DNA from: Acidovorax sp. CF316
Lineage (GTDB): Bacteria; Pseudomonadota; Gammaproteobacteria; Burkholderiales; Burkholderiaceae_C
Direction of reading: 5' to 3'
Assembly: GCF_000276605.1 (NCBI RefSeq)
Contig: NZ_AKJX01000272.1
Span: 1-49,400 of the forward strand
DNA: 49,400 nucleotides
Position 1 is the stretch's first letter. Each line of letters starts with the position of its first letter. Positions 26,981-36,006 of this stretch are shown one piece after another. The translations under genes and the position numbers were made by a program. Below the pieces are notes generated by a model. The model did not search any database, was not told the origin of the DNA, and worked only from the letters and a program-made list of their open reading frames with translations.

Positions 26981-27313
26981 TCAGACCTTGGCCAGGCCTT
27001 CGTCCAGGGTGCTGGTGACGGCGAACAGGGTCAGGAAGCCGCTCATGTCGAACACCTCGCGCACCATGGCGCTCAGGCCGACCAGCACCAGCTTGCCCTT
27101 GCTGGCACGCAGCTTCTTGCCAGCGAGCAGCACCACGCGCAGGCCGGCGGAACTGATGTAGTCCAGTGCAGAGAGATCGAACACCACGCGCTGCGTGCCC
27201 GCTTCGAGCTGCTCGGTGACCACGCGTTCGAGTTCGGGCGAGCTGCTGCTGTCGAGGCGGCCGCGCGGGCGCAGGATCAAGATGTCGTCGCGGCGCTCCT
27301 GTTCGAGGTTCAT
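26981..27313 (-). CDS. STAS-domain anti-sigma factor antagonist (RsbV/SpoIIAA type)
   Basis: This 110-residue single-domain protein has the STAS fold: ILILRPRGRLDSSSSPELER (11-30), VVFDLSALDYISSAGLRVVL (43-62) and LVLVGLSAMVREVFDMSGFL. Ser54/Ser55 in YISSAGLR sit where partner-switching kinases phosphorylate antagonists. It would be phosphorylated by an RsbW-like kinase and dephosphorylated by a SpoIIE-type phosphatase; both are encoded within 10 kb (36893-37339 and 31965-34049). It lies 88 bases downstream of the binding-protein gene on the same strand and is probably the last gene of that unit. Its output partner may be a sigma factor, or a diguanylate cyclase as in the Pseudomonas HsbA system (inference). 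Confidence 0.9.
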   Translation of the reverse strand: MNLEQERRDDILILRPRGRLDSSSSPELERVVTEQLEAGTQRVVFDLSALDYISSAGLRVVLLAGKKLRASKGKLVLVGLSAMVREVFDMSGFLTLFAVTSTLDEGLAKV

Positions 27314-27401
27314 GGGCGCAATCCTTTGAATCGTGGCTGTAAGAAAGAAGTCTTCGGACTCCGGCTCGGCGCATTGTAGGGGCCGCACTGCGGCGCGGGT
27401 T

Positions 27402-28469
27402 TCAGTTCGCAGCGGCCTGCTTGGGCACGTTAATCACTTCGGCCACGTTCAGCAGCAGCATGGGCGGATACAGGTCCAGTGCCTGCACGGTGCGCATGTT
27501 GATCAGCAGCGAGAAGCGCTGCAGCGTCGAGGCCGCAATCGACTGGGGCGGCTTCTTCTCGACCAGGATCTGGCGCGCCATAGAGCCGGCGTAGCGGCCG
27601 ATGTTGGACCCATTGGAAAACAGCCCGAACAGGCAGCCCGACTGGCGCACGATGCTCTCGGTCGCGCAGAAGGTCGGCAGCTTGTTCTGCAGCGCAGCGG
27701 TGGTGACGGCGTCGCGGTGCGTGAAGGCCAGGAAGGTGATGGGGCCGACGTACAGGAAGTCGGCCTTACGCTCGGCCAGGGTCTGGATCTGCGGCGCGAT
27801 CTGCGCGGGGTCGGGGCCGCCCTGGGGCAGCAGCGGCAGGCTGGCTTCGACCACCTCGAAGTTCTGCGTGCGCGCCAGCTCCTTGAGGCGGTCGCGGATC
27901 AGGCCGGAGTTGGGCTCGGCCGGATTGTGCAGATAGCCCAGGCGCGTGAACGGGCGGTAGGCCCGGATAGCGTTGAGCTGCACCGGCAGCGGCGCCACGT
28001 GGCTCACCCCCGTGACGTTGCGGCCATGGTCCTCGAGCGTGCGCAGCAGGCCCGCGCCCACCGGGTCGGTCACCTCGGTGAAGACGATCGGCAGGTCACG
28101 GATCGCGTCGTCCTGGCCTGCCTTGTCGTGCCGGCCCGCCAGGGCGAGGGTGGTGGGCGTGCCCCAGGCGTAGACCAGGTCCGGGTGTGCAGCGCGCACC
28201 TTGGCGCGCAGCTCGGGAATGTCTTCGCTGCGGCCCGAGAAGCGGATGTTCACGTACTGCACGGGCACATCCTGGCGTTGCAGGTAGCCGGTGAAGCCGG
28301 CCTCGATGTTCTGCTCATCGCGCGGCAGCACCACGGCGATGGTGAAGCGCTTGGTGGCGGCCGCCACGCCGGCGGCGGCGGCGTTGGCGGCGCTCTGGGC
28401 GACGGCGGCCGAGGTGCCCAGCAGGGCACTGGCGGCCCCGGCGGCGAGGAGGATGCGGCGCAGGTTCAT
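27402..28469 (-). CDS. ABC-type periplasmic binding protein (PF04392 type)
   Basis: This 355-residue exported protein has a signal peptide (ILLAAGAASALLGTSAAVAQ) and the two-lobe fold of the ABC_sub_bind family: FTIAVVLPRDEQNIEAGFTG, LVYAWGTPTTLALAG, LPIVFTEVTDPVGAGLL, NVTGVSHVAPLPVQLNAIRA, RLGYLHNPAEPNSGLIRDRL and ADFLYVGPITFLAFTHRDAV. The start is supported by GGAG 7 bases upstream. Family members are usually next to an ABC permease and ATPase; none is present. Instead the gene follows, after 20 bases, an MFS protein with N-terminal sensor domains, and precedes the STAS gene. It may be a ligand-binding component that talks to the sensor module rather than a transporter part (inference). Confidence 0.88.
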   Translation of the reverse strand: MNLRRILLAAGAASALLGTSAAVAQSAANAAAAGVAAATKRFTIAVVLPRDEQNIEAGFTGYLQRQDVPVQYVNIRFSGRSEDIPELRAKVRAAHPDLVYAWGTPTTLALAGRHDKAGQDDAIRDLPIVFTEVTDPVGAGLLRTLEDHGRNVTGVSHVAPLPVQLNAIRAYRPFTRLGYLHNPAEPNSGLIRDRLKELARTQNFEVVEASLPLLPQGGPDPAQIAPQIQTLAERKADFLYVGPITFLAFTHRDAVTTAALQNKLPTFCATESIVRQSGCLFGLFSNGSNIGRYAGSMARQILVEKKPPQSIAASTLQRFSLLINMRTVQALDLYPPMLLLNVAEVINVPKQAAAN

Positions 28470-28489
28470 CGGAGTTCTCCAGGAAGTCA

Positions 28490-31108
28490 TCAGGCCGCCG
28501 CGGCGGGCTGGATGCGGGGGTTGCGCAGGCCGGCGGCCAGGCTCAGGGTCGTCACCGACAGCAGCAGGCCCACGGCCACTGCGGCGCCGGCATAACCGAA
28601 GGCGGTCACGGCGACCGCCGTGACAAAGGGCGCGACGATGCTGCCGCCGCGCTCGATCAGCCGGAAAGCGGCCAGCGCCTGCTCGGGCGTGGCGCTCGCA
28701 CGGCTGGCATCCACGCCCTCGAACGCCTCGGTGGTCAGCGCGATCTGCGGTGAGGACTGCAGCGCCTGGCCCAGGCCCAGCAGGGCACAGCAGGCGGCCA
28801 TGCCCCAGACGCCGCCCAGGGCCGGCAGCGACAGGCAGGCCAGCACACTGAACACGCCGCCCGCCACGATGAAGGGCTTGCGCTGCCCGAGCAGGTCCGA
28901 CCAGTGCGCCACCAGCGAAGCGGAGAGCGCAAAGCACAGGAAATACAGCAGCAGCACCCGGCCCGCGACCGCAGGCGGCTGCTGCAGCTCGCTCATGTAC
29001 AGGGGCACCACCACCGAGAGAATGGTCACGGCCACCAGGCGGCCCGGCAAGGCCGCGCCCAGGATCACCCAGATGGCGCGCGGCTCGCGCAGCACCGCCA
29101 TGTAGCCGCGCCAGCCGCCGGTGGTGGCCAGGCCGCGCTGGGCTGCGGCGCTGCCCTCGGGCACGGGCAGCGACAGGCGCAGGGCGGCGAGCAGGGCGCC
29201 GACCATGCACAGCGCACAGGCCAGGAAACCGATGCCGTCACCAGCGCGCGCAGCGATCATGCCGCCGAAGGGCGGACCGACGATGCCCGCCGCCACGATG
29301 GCTGCAGCCACTTCGGCCAGGCCCCGCGCGCGCTGCTGCGGTGGCGTGATGCGCACGATGGCCGTCTGCACCAGGATCAGCGCCAGCCCATAGGCCCCGC
29401 CCCCCAGGGCGCGCAGGCCGATCAGGGTCCAGGCATCGGTCGCCCAGGCGGTGGCCGCCAGGGCCAGCGTGCCGGCCAGGGCCGACAGCATCAGGCTCCA
29501 GCGCAGGTCGAAGCGCCGCGCCAGCGCTGGCCCGGCGGGCTGGGCCAGGGCCAGCGTGGCCATGAAGGCGGCGACCGGCAATCCGGCCACCATGGTGGGC
29601 GACAGGGCGGCATCGATGGGCCGCACCTCGCTGGCAAACACGGTAAAGAAGGGGCGCAGCAGCTCTTCGGACAGGGCGACCAGGAACACCGTCAGGCGCA
29701 GCAGGGTGAGCTGTGCGCCCACCTGGGGCGCTTCGGCCGTGGCGCCCTCGCTGCGCGCGGCGCGGATCAGCTGGGCCCGGCAATCGGCGGCATCGCGGTC
29801 ATGGGCCTGGGCACTTTCCTTGTCGACGCTGTGGCGCTTTTGCCAGCGGCGCTGCAGCCCTTGCCACACCCGGGCCTGCACATAGGCGGCCAGCGGGAAC
29901 AGCAGCGAGCGGCGCCACAGGCCGCGCGAGAGTTCGCGCACCAGCACGGCGGCGATCACCAGGGCCAGCACCAGGTCGATCAGCATGCCCGCGAGCTGCC
30001 GGTCCACGAAGTCGGCCGGGTAGCCGACGACCACCGCCCCGTCGCCAGCAGTGAGCGTGCGGCGCGGAAAGTCGGCCGCGCTGTCGCGTGCATGCGCAGG
30101 CACGTCGCCGCCCCAGGTGGAATTTTGGGTCTGGCCACCGGGTGGCTGCAGCGCCAGGTAGCTCAGCTCGGGCGCTTCGACCAGCTGCTGCCGGAACAGT
30201 TCGTCCACCCCATTCATCGCGTTCCAGGGCACGCCGAGCGACAGCGCTCGGGCGACCTGGCCCGACAGCGCGCGGCCCGCGGCGTCGGCGTTCTCCTGGA
30301 TCTGCGCCGTGACGGCTGGACGCGCTGCCTCGCGCGCGATCCAGAGCATGGCGGCGGGTGCCACCACCGCGCTGAAGACCACGGCCAGCCACAGCTGCCT
30401 GGCGGAACTGGGGGCGGCAGATGCCGCATCCCCCTGGCCGATGCCACGCATCGAGGTCATGATGCGGATGCTCCAGCGCAGCAGCAGCCACCAGGTGATC
30501 ACCAGGGCGAGCAGCATCAGCGGCAAGGCGCGCAGCACCATGTCGAGCGCGACGCCCCGCGCCTGGGCGCGCACCTCGGCCGGGTCGAACGCCCCCCACA
30601 GGGTGGCGGCCGGCGCGCCGGTGGAGTCGAAAATGGCCGCACCGATCCATGCATAGCGGCCGGTGTTGCGCACCACAGGGGCATGGCCCGGCCCGGCGTC
30701 GATCACGGCCTGCCGCCAGCGCGGCGCGATGGTGGAATGCAGCGCCGCGTCCCCCGAACGCAGCACGGCCTCGCCACGGTCGGTGTCGATGAACACCCCG
30801 CGCAACGGACTGCCCGCCGCCCCCAGGCGCGTGACCCGTTCGGGCAACACGGTCTGGTCGGCCACCGAGACGCCGAAGCGCAGCCCGGACTCGGCCTCGT
30901 CGGCCACCTGGCGCAGCAGGCGCACGGTGCGGTCCTGCGCGAGCTGGGTCAACAGCTGCTCGGTCCGCCAGGCGATCAGCACCAGGGACAGGCCGAACAG
31001 CACCAGCGCGAAGATCGAGGCGAACATCAGCGATTCGCGCCGCAGGCGTTGCTGCAGTGCAGCAACGTCGATCTCATTGCCAGCCGTGGCGTTGGTCGTG
31101 TCGGTCAT
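28490..31108 (-). CDS. Fusion of two extracytoplasmic sensor modules with an MFS transporter
   Basis: This 872-residue protein has a helix at about 28-47, an extracytoplasmic module (about 48-188), helices near 190-210 and 240-258, a second module (about 260-372), a helix near 373-390, a basic cytoplasmic linker (about 391-465), and a full MFS domain (about 466-865) with LARRFDLRWSLM and the equivalent SDLLGQRKPF loop. The two modules resemble each other and modules in two other proteins of the locus (for example AESGLRFGVSVADQTVLPER at 72-91 and ALSLGVPWNAMNGVDELFRQ at 288-307). MFS proteins of 400-450 residues rarely carry such N-termini. It may be a transporter acting as a receptor, or a ligand-gated transporter. 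The MFS part looks complete, so transport is possible. Confidence 0.85.
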   Translation of the reverse strand: MTDTTNATAGNEIDVAALQQRLRRESLMFASIFALVLFGLSLVLIAWRTEQLLTQLAQDRTVRLLRQVADEAESGLRFGVSVADQTVLPERVTRLGAAGSPLRGVFIDTDRGEAVLRSGDAALHSTIAPRWRQAVIDAGPGHAPVVRNTGRYAWIGAAIFDSTGAPAATLWGAFDPAEVRAQARGVALDMVLRALPLMLLALVITWWLLLRWSIRIMTSMRGIGQGDAASAAPSSARQLWLAVVFSAVVAPAAMLWIAREAARPAVTAQIQENADAAGRALSGQVARALSLGVPWNAMNGVDELFRQQLVEAPELSYLALQPPGGQTQNSTWGGDVPAHARDSAADFPRRTLTAGDGAVVVGYPADFVDRQLAGMLIDLVLALVIAAVLVRELSRGLWRRSLLFPLAAYVQARVWQGLQRRWQKRHSVDKESAQAHDRDAADCRAQLIRAARSEGATAEAPQVGAQLTLLRLTVFLVALSEELLRPFFTVFASEVRPIDAALSPTMVAGLPVAAFMATLALAQPAGPALARRFDLRWSLMLSALAGTLALAATAWATDAWTLIGLRALGGGAYGLALILVQTAIVRITPPQQRARGLAEVAAAIVAAGIVGPPFGGMIAARAGDGIGFLACALCMVGALLAALRLSLPVPEGSAAAQRGLATTGGWRGYMAVLREPRAIWVILGAALPGRLVAVTILSVVVPLYMSELQQPPAVAGRVLLLYFLCFALSASLVAHWSDLLGQRKPFIVAGGVFSVLACLSLPALGGVWGMAACCALLGLGQALQSSPQIALTTEAFEGVDASRASATPEQALAAFRLIERGGSIVAPFVTAVAVTAFGYAGAAVAVGLLLSVTTLSLAAGLRNPRIQPAAAA

Positions 31109-31236
31109 GGAAGTGCTTCCTCGGTAAACGGATTTCGTCGAATGTCATGCAGCTGTTCTATAGTCGGGCATTCTTACGATCTCTTTCAACCTTTTCGACC
31201 CGTTGCGCACCGTGTGTGTGCGCCACCCCGTCCATC

Positions 31237-31986
31237 GTGCTCAGTTCCTTGCCCCAGCTCCCGCCCATCCTGCTGCCCGAAGCAGGGCTGGGCAACGTGC
31301 CCCATGCACGCACCCGCTTGCTGGAGGCGCAGGACTTCGATGCCTGGGTGGCTTTGCGCGAGACCGTTCTGGCCACGCTGCCCGACCCTGACTTCTACGT
31401 GCGCGAGGACGACGAGAAGGACTTCTTCCAGGCCCACATGTACCCGGGCGGTGAACTCATCGGTGTGTTCGTGGACGGCGCGCTGGTCGCCTATGCCATG
31501 GTCGAGTTGCCGGGCGAACACGAGGCCCACAACCTGGGTCACGTGATCGGCCTGGACCCGGCGCAGCAGGGCATGGTGGCGCACCTGTCGAGCTGCATGG
31601 TGCTGCCGCAGTGGCGTGGCCGCCAGCTGCAGCGCACGCTGCTGTCGGCGCGCCTGGGCCTGGCACAGGCCCATGGACGTCCCTTGTGCATGGCCATGGT
31701 GTCCCTGCGCAACCACCGCAGCCGCCACAACATGCTGCGCCAGGGCCTGCGTGTCGTCTGGACCGGCACGATCGACGGCCTGCAGCGCCACGTGGCCATG
31801 ATCGACCTGGAACAGGGCATGGACTTTGCCACCGAAGGCGAATTGCTGCTGCCGAGCCTGGACTACGAGGCGCTGCGCGCCGCGGCGCTGGCCGGCTACG
31901 CCTGCGTGGGCGAGGTGCGCGCACCCGACGGCGCGGTGTCGTTGCGCTATGCGCGCCATCTTGCTCACAACCGCCGCCCCCGGTAG
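31237..31986 (+). CDS. GNAT-family acetyltransferase
   Basis: This roughly 249-residue protein carries a GNAT core: RLLEAQDFDAWVALRETVLA at the start, the central strands LIGVFVDGALVAYAMVELPG, and the acetyl-CoA loop LPQWRGRQLQRTLLSARLGL, followed by CMAMVSLRNHRSRHNMLRQG. The last 60 residues are an extra domain. The start is uncertain: GTG at 31237 is given because it precedes the conserved part; GTG at 31216 and ATG at 31147 are in frame. It is divergent from the sensor-MFS gene, and its end overlaps the convergent PP2C gene by 22 bases. The substrate is unknown. It sits inside the partner-switching locus, so acetylation of a component or its ligand is conceivable. Confidence 0.8.
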   Translation: MLSSLPQLPPILLPEAGLGNVPHARTRLLEAQDFDAWVALRETVLATLPDPDFYVREDDEKDFFQAHMYPGGELIGVFVDGALVAYAMVELPGEHEAHNLGHVIGLDPAQQGMVAHLSSCMVLPQWRGRQLQRTLLSARLGLAQAHGRPLCMAMVSLRNHRSRHNMLRQGLRVVWTGTIDGLQRHVAMIDLEQGMDFATEGELLLPSLDYEALRAAALAGYACVGEVRAPDGAVSLRYARHLAHNRRPR

Positions 31987-34049
31987 GTCAATGCCACCAC
32001 GGTGATGTCGTCGGCCTGGGCGGCGCCGTCCTCGAAGCCGCGCACGGCGCGCACGATCTGGTCGGGGATCCGCGCCGTGACCACGCCGCGGGGATCGCTG
32101 CCGATGGCGGCCATGGCGGCCAGCAGGGCGTCGTCCCCAAAAAGGGCATTCTCTGCATTCGTGGCCTCGGTCACGCCGTCGGTGTAGAGCACCACGGTTT
32201 CCCCGGGCGCCAGCATGACCTCGCCCTCGATGTATTCCTGCCCTTCCATCACCGCCAGCGCCATGTTCCTGCCGCGCGGGAACAGCGCGGCTCCGTCGCC
32301 GGTCAGGCGCACCGGCGGGTTGTGGCCCGCATTCACGTAGACCAGCCGCCCGGTGGGCAGGTGCAGCACGCTGTAGAACACGGTGACGAACATCATCTGG
32401 TCGTTCTCGGCGCACAGCTGGTCGTTGAGGGCGCGGATGGTGGCGCCGGGCTCGCGCAGGAACAGCGCGTTGCTCTTGAGCAGGGTGCGCGAGATCGCCA
32501 TGAAGAATGCCGCCGGCACGCCCTTGCCCGACACGTCGGCCACGACCACGGCCAGGTGCTCGTCGTCGATCGGGAAGTAGTCGTAGAAGTCGCCCCCAAT
32601 TTCCTTGGCCGCGATCATGGTGGCCGCGATGTCGACCTCGTCCACATCGGGCGCCGAGCGCGGCAGGATGGACAGCTGCATCTGGCGCGCAATCTCCAGC
32701 TCCTGCTGCAGGCTGGCCAGGGTGGCCTGGGTCTGCACCGCCGCCTGCAGCTCGCGCAGCAGCTTGAGCAGGCGGTTTTGCTGGTTGGTCACCAGGCCGG
32801 ACATGCGGCCCAGGATACCGGCGAGCTCGGCCAGGTGGTTGGTAGGCGCAGCCCCGGCATCGGTCGCGGCGGGGCCGGCCTGCGCCTCGGAGCTCGAACC
32901 GAGCGCCACGAGGATCTCCTCGCGCGAGGTGGGATCCAGGCTGTCGGCCAGGGTGCGCAGCTGGCCGCGGATCAGGCGTTCCTGCTGCTGCCGGGTGCGG
33001 ATGCGCTCCTGGCGCAGGGTCTCGAGGTTGAGCAGTTCCGAGCGGATGGCCACCACGCCGCGGGCGATCTCGCCGGACTCGTCCTCGGCGTCTTCCTCCC
33101 CCTGGTCCAGCGAGGCGTCGGTGGCGCCGCGCGCCAGCGCGTTGAGCACACCGACCGAGCGCGACAGCGGCTCCATCGCATGCCGCAGGTAGACCACGAG
33201 GCCTGCCGCCAACAGCGCGGCGAACACCAGCGCCGCAGCCAGCGTGGTGCGTGAGAACAGCCGGTCGGCGTAGTGCGCGGCGCTCACGTCCTGCATCCAG
33301 ACCAGGGCGCCGACGATGCGCGCATCCGGGTTGCGCACGGGCTGGCTGACGATGCGCAGGGCGCGCGCCTGAGCGTCCGGGCCTGCCTGCTGCACGGTGA
33401 CCGCCTGGTTGGAGCGCACGGGGATCGGGGTGTCGGTGGCGGCCAGCACGCCCGCCCGGGTGCCCACGGATTCGGCGCCGCGCATGTTGGCCAGGAAAAG
33501 GTCACCGCCCAGGTAGGTGGCCAGCTCGGACAGCTTGGGCGCGACGTCCTGGCCCACGGCCAGCGCGCCGCCGTCAAAGCCGCGCACCACCACCCACTGG
33601 TACTGGCGCACCGCCACCTGGCTGAGCCCGCGCACGGCGCCGCCCTGGCCACTGGCCGTGGCCACCCAACGGACTTCGGCGATCGGCTGTGGATCGATGC
33701 CGGGCTCGGTGGTGGCCACCAGTGTGCCCTGGCGGTCGAAGACATCGATGCGCACGCCCGGAGCGCGCCGCGTCGCGGCCGCCAGCAGGGCGTCGAGGCG
33801 GGCCGAGGCGCCCTGCGCCGCCAGGTCGCGCAGGGCGGCGTCCTGCAGCAGTTGCTGGGCCAGCACGTCCTGGCGGTCCAGGTTTTCGTTCTGCAGCTTG
33901 TCCCAGGCGATGCGCTGGTTCTGCAGCAGCACTTCGTCGTAGCGCTGCGACCAGCGCTGGTCGCTGAGCCAGCCGATCGCGGCGAAGGCCGCGACCAGCA
34001 GGGCCATGGCGGCCAGCAGGATGGCGATCAGCCGGTGCCTAAGGTGCAT
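31965..34049 (-). CDS. Membrane SpoIIE/PP2C-type serine phosphatase with sensor and HAMP domains
   Basis: This 694-residue protein has a helix at 8-28, an extracytoplasmic Cache-like region (about 30-262), a helix near 266-286, a HAMP-like segment with an acidic stretch (LDQGEEDAEDESGEIARG), a long coiled coil (about 340-445), and a PP2C_SIG domain (about 450-690). Phosphatase motifs are intact: GGDFYDYF, VVVADVSGKGVPAAFFM, VNAGHNPPV, VLYTDGVTEA and ADDITVVAL, giving the Asp residues for the Mn/Mg centre. It is predicted to dephosphorylate a STAS antagonist in response to a periplasmic cue. The start overlaps the preceding gene's stop by 11 bases, making it third in a three-gene unit with two other sensors. 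Confidence 0.93.
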   Translation of the reverse strand: MHLRHRLIAILLAAMALLVAAFAAIGWLSDQRWSQRYDEVLLQNQRIAWDKLQNENLDRQDVLAQQLLQDAALRDLAAQGASARLDALLAAATRRAPGVRIDVFDRQGTLVATTEPGIDPQPIAEVRWVATASGQGGAVRGLSQVAVRQYQWVVVRGFDGGALAVGQDVAPKLSELATYLGGDLFLANMRGAESVGTRAGVLAATDTPIPVRSNQAVTVQQAGPDAQARALRIVSQPVRNPDARIVGALVWMQDVSAAHYADRLFSRTTLAAALVFAALLAAGLVVYLRHAMEPLSRSVGVLNALARGATDASLDQGEEDAEDESGEIARGVVAIRSELLNLETLRQERIRTRQQQERLIRGQLRTLADSLDPTSREEILVALGSSSEAQAGPAATDAGAAPTNHLAELAGILGRMSGLVTNQQNRLLKLLRELQAAVQTQATLASLQQELEIARQMQLSILPRSAPDVDEVDIAATMIAAKEIGGDFYDYFPIDDEHLAVVVADVSGKGVPAAFFMAISRTLLKSNALFLREPGATIRALNDQLCAENDQMMFVTVFYSVLHLPTGRLVYVNAGHNPPVRLTGDGAALFPRGRNMALAVMEGQEYIEGEVMLAPGETVVLYTDGVTEATNAENALFGDDALLAAMAAIGSDPRGVVTARIPDQIVRAVRGFEDGAAQADDITVVALTYRGRRL

Positions 34050-36006
34050 GCTGCCCTCCGGCGCGGTCCGCATCCGCGGCGGCGCGCAGGCCGCGCCCGC
34101 CGCACACCAGCAGCAGCAACACGGCCACGAGCAATGGCCAGCCGCCGTGCAGGGGAACGCCCAGGGCGCCGCTGCCACACACGGCGCCGACGCCCATCGC
34201 AGCCCATTGGACCGTTGACAGCGCGGGCAGCCGGCACTCGCCCTCGGCCGCGCGCGCCAGACGGCCCAGCGCACTGCCTGCCAGCAGGGCGGCCAGCGCC
34301 AGCACCGCGTCCTGAAGGGAGCGCCCCACGGACAACCAATCCGAGGCGATGGCCAAGGCCAGCAGGGCGGCTGCGGTGGCCATGGCCGCCAACACGCCCG
34401 AGGACGGCATGCGCCTGCGCAGGAACAACCCGGCGGCCATGCCCAGCCCCAGCATTGGCGCCCAGAGGGCGGGTTGCCCCAGCGCGTGTGTGGCCAGCGC
34501 CAGGCCCAGCAGCAGGCCGGCGGCGCAGGACTGGCCCAGCGCCCTGGCGCCGTCGGCATTGGGCCGGGGTGTCTCGATCAGGGGGTCGGCGTGCACACCC
34601 GTGCGGCTGCGCCAGGGGCTGCGCGGTCCGTTCCAGCGCACGACGAAAAAGCCCGCGCAGGCTGCGGGCAGCAGCAGCGCATAGGCGCCCTGCAGCGTGC
34701 CCAGGGCATCCAGCGCCAGGCTGCCCAGCGCCGGGCCCAGCCAGACGGCGGTGATGGTCCAGGCGCTCCAGGTCGCGGCGCGCCAGCGTGGCCGGGCATA
34801 GGCGTATTCGGGCCGGGTGCTCGGCACCTGTTCGACGGCCTGGCAGGCGGCCAGCACGGCGCCCACCACCAGGCCGTGCCAGGCTCCCGCCGCCATGGCC
34901 AGGGTCCAGGGCCGGCTCGCCGGCAGGCCACCGGCGCAGGCCATGGCCGTGGCAAGCAGCGCGATGCAGGCGGGCAGCACCACGGTGGGCGCGGGCCAGC
35001 GGCGCCAGCGCGTCACGCACCAGGCCGCCGTGCCCGCCACGAAAAAGGCGGCCAGGCTGGCGGCAGGGGCCGGTGCCAGGCCCTGCCACTGCCAGGGGGT
35101 TTCGCCTTGCAGGTGCAGGCTGCGCAGCCACAGCGTCTGCAGCGCCAGCGCGCTCAAGGCCACGAGCAGGGCGATCCAGAACGCCTGCGCCTCGGCGGCG
35201 ACCACCCGCACCTGGGCGATGCCGTGCTCTGCGAAGCGGTCGTCGGCCTCGGCCTTGGCCAGCAACTGGTCCAGGCGTTCGCGCCGCAGGTGCTGGGGTT
35301 CCGTCTGGCGCAGCGAGGCGATCAGGCGGCGCACACGCACCAGCCCCTCGTGCACTCCGCGCACTGCGTGGCCGAGCTGCTGCACCCGCAGGTCGAACCC
35401 GCGCCGTTGCGGCAGGACCACGGCCTGGTCGTAGCGCCCCTGTGCGATGGCGCGGCGCGCACGCCAGGCGGCATGGTTGCGCAACTCGATGCCCTGGGCC
35501 TGTGAAAAACGTGCGGCCAGATAGGCCAGCAGGGCCAGCAGCCCGATGGCCGGCAGCAGCAAGGCGGCCGTGGCGCGGGTGAAGGTGGCCGCACCGCTGT
35601 CGCGCAAGGCCAGGCGCAGGATGGCGACGGGAGCGCCGCGGACCTGCACCGGCGCCTCGGCCGTGGCACCGGCTTCGCCGGCGTCGCGCGTGGTCTGCCA
35701 GAGCACCTTGCCATCGGGCAGCACCAACGCCAAGGCCTGGATGTCGGACTGCGAAGCCATGCGCTGCTGGAACAGCGCCTCGACACCCACCAGGCTGCGC
35801 AGCGGGATGCCGGATTCGACGGCATGGGTGATGCGCAGGCTCAGCGACTGCGCCATCAGCTGCGAACGCGTGCGGTCGCTTGAGGCCCGCATGTCGCGCA
35901 GCTGGTCATAGGTGGAGATGGCCAGGATGCTGGCCGCCAGCAGCAACAGCACCAGGGCCGCGATGCCCAGGCGGGTGGCGGGTGCGAAAGGACGGCGCGC
36001 GCTCAT
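34039..36006 (-). CDS. Sensor module fused to a degenerate 12-helix MFS-like domain
   Basis: This 655-residue protein starts with a helix at 14-31, an extracytoplasmic module (about 32-145) containing HAVESGIPLRSLVGVEALFQ (61-80), a helix at 147-167, and a cytoplasmic linker of about 105 residues rich in Arg. About twelve hydrophobic helices follow (275-650) in an MFS-like 6+6 pattern. The usual MFS loop motif (G-x3-D-R-x-G-R) is not found, unlike in the paralogous fusion at 28490-31108, so this copy may have lost transport and work as a sensor. The start overlaps the upstream stop by 4 bases and its end overlaps the phosphatase start by 11, so all three are translationally coupled. I do not recognise a characterised relative. 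Confidence 0.78.
   Translation of the reverse strand: MSARRPFAPATRLGIAALVLLLLAASILAISTYDQLRDMRASSDRTRSQLMAQSLSLRITHAVESGIPLRSLVGVEALFQQRMASQSDIQALALVLPDGKVLWQTTRDAGEAGATAEAPVQVRGAPVAILRLALRDSGAATFTRATAALLLPAIGLLALLAYLAARFSQAQGIELRNHAAWRARRAIAQGRYDQAVVLPQRRGFDLRVQQLGHAVRGVHEGLVRVRRLIASLRQTEPQHLRRERLDQLLAKAEADDRFAEHGIAQVRVVAAEAQAFWIALLVALSALALQTLWLRSLHLQGETPWQWQGLAPAPAASLAAFFVAGTAAWCVTRWRRWPAPTVVLPACIALLATAMACAGGLPASRPWTLAMAAGAWHGLVVGAVLAACQAVEQVPSTRPEYAYARPRWRAATWSAWTITAVWLGPALGSLALDALGTLQGAYALLLPAACAGFFVVRWNGPRSPWRSRTGVHADPLIETPRPNADGARALGQSCAAGLLLGLALATHALGQPALWAPMLGLGMAAGLFLRRRMPSSGVLAAMATAAALLALAIASDWLSVGRSLQDAVLALAALLAGSALGRLARAAEGECRLPALSTVQWAAMGVGAVCGSGALGVPLHGGWPLLVAVLLLLVCGGRGLRAAADADRAGGQHAP

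Noticed and set aside
28904..31546. 880-codon plus-strand open frame over the sensor-MFS gene
   Set aside because: Its product is Gln/Arg/Gly-rich with no domain features, while the minus strand encodes a helix-rich MFS protein.
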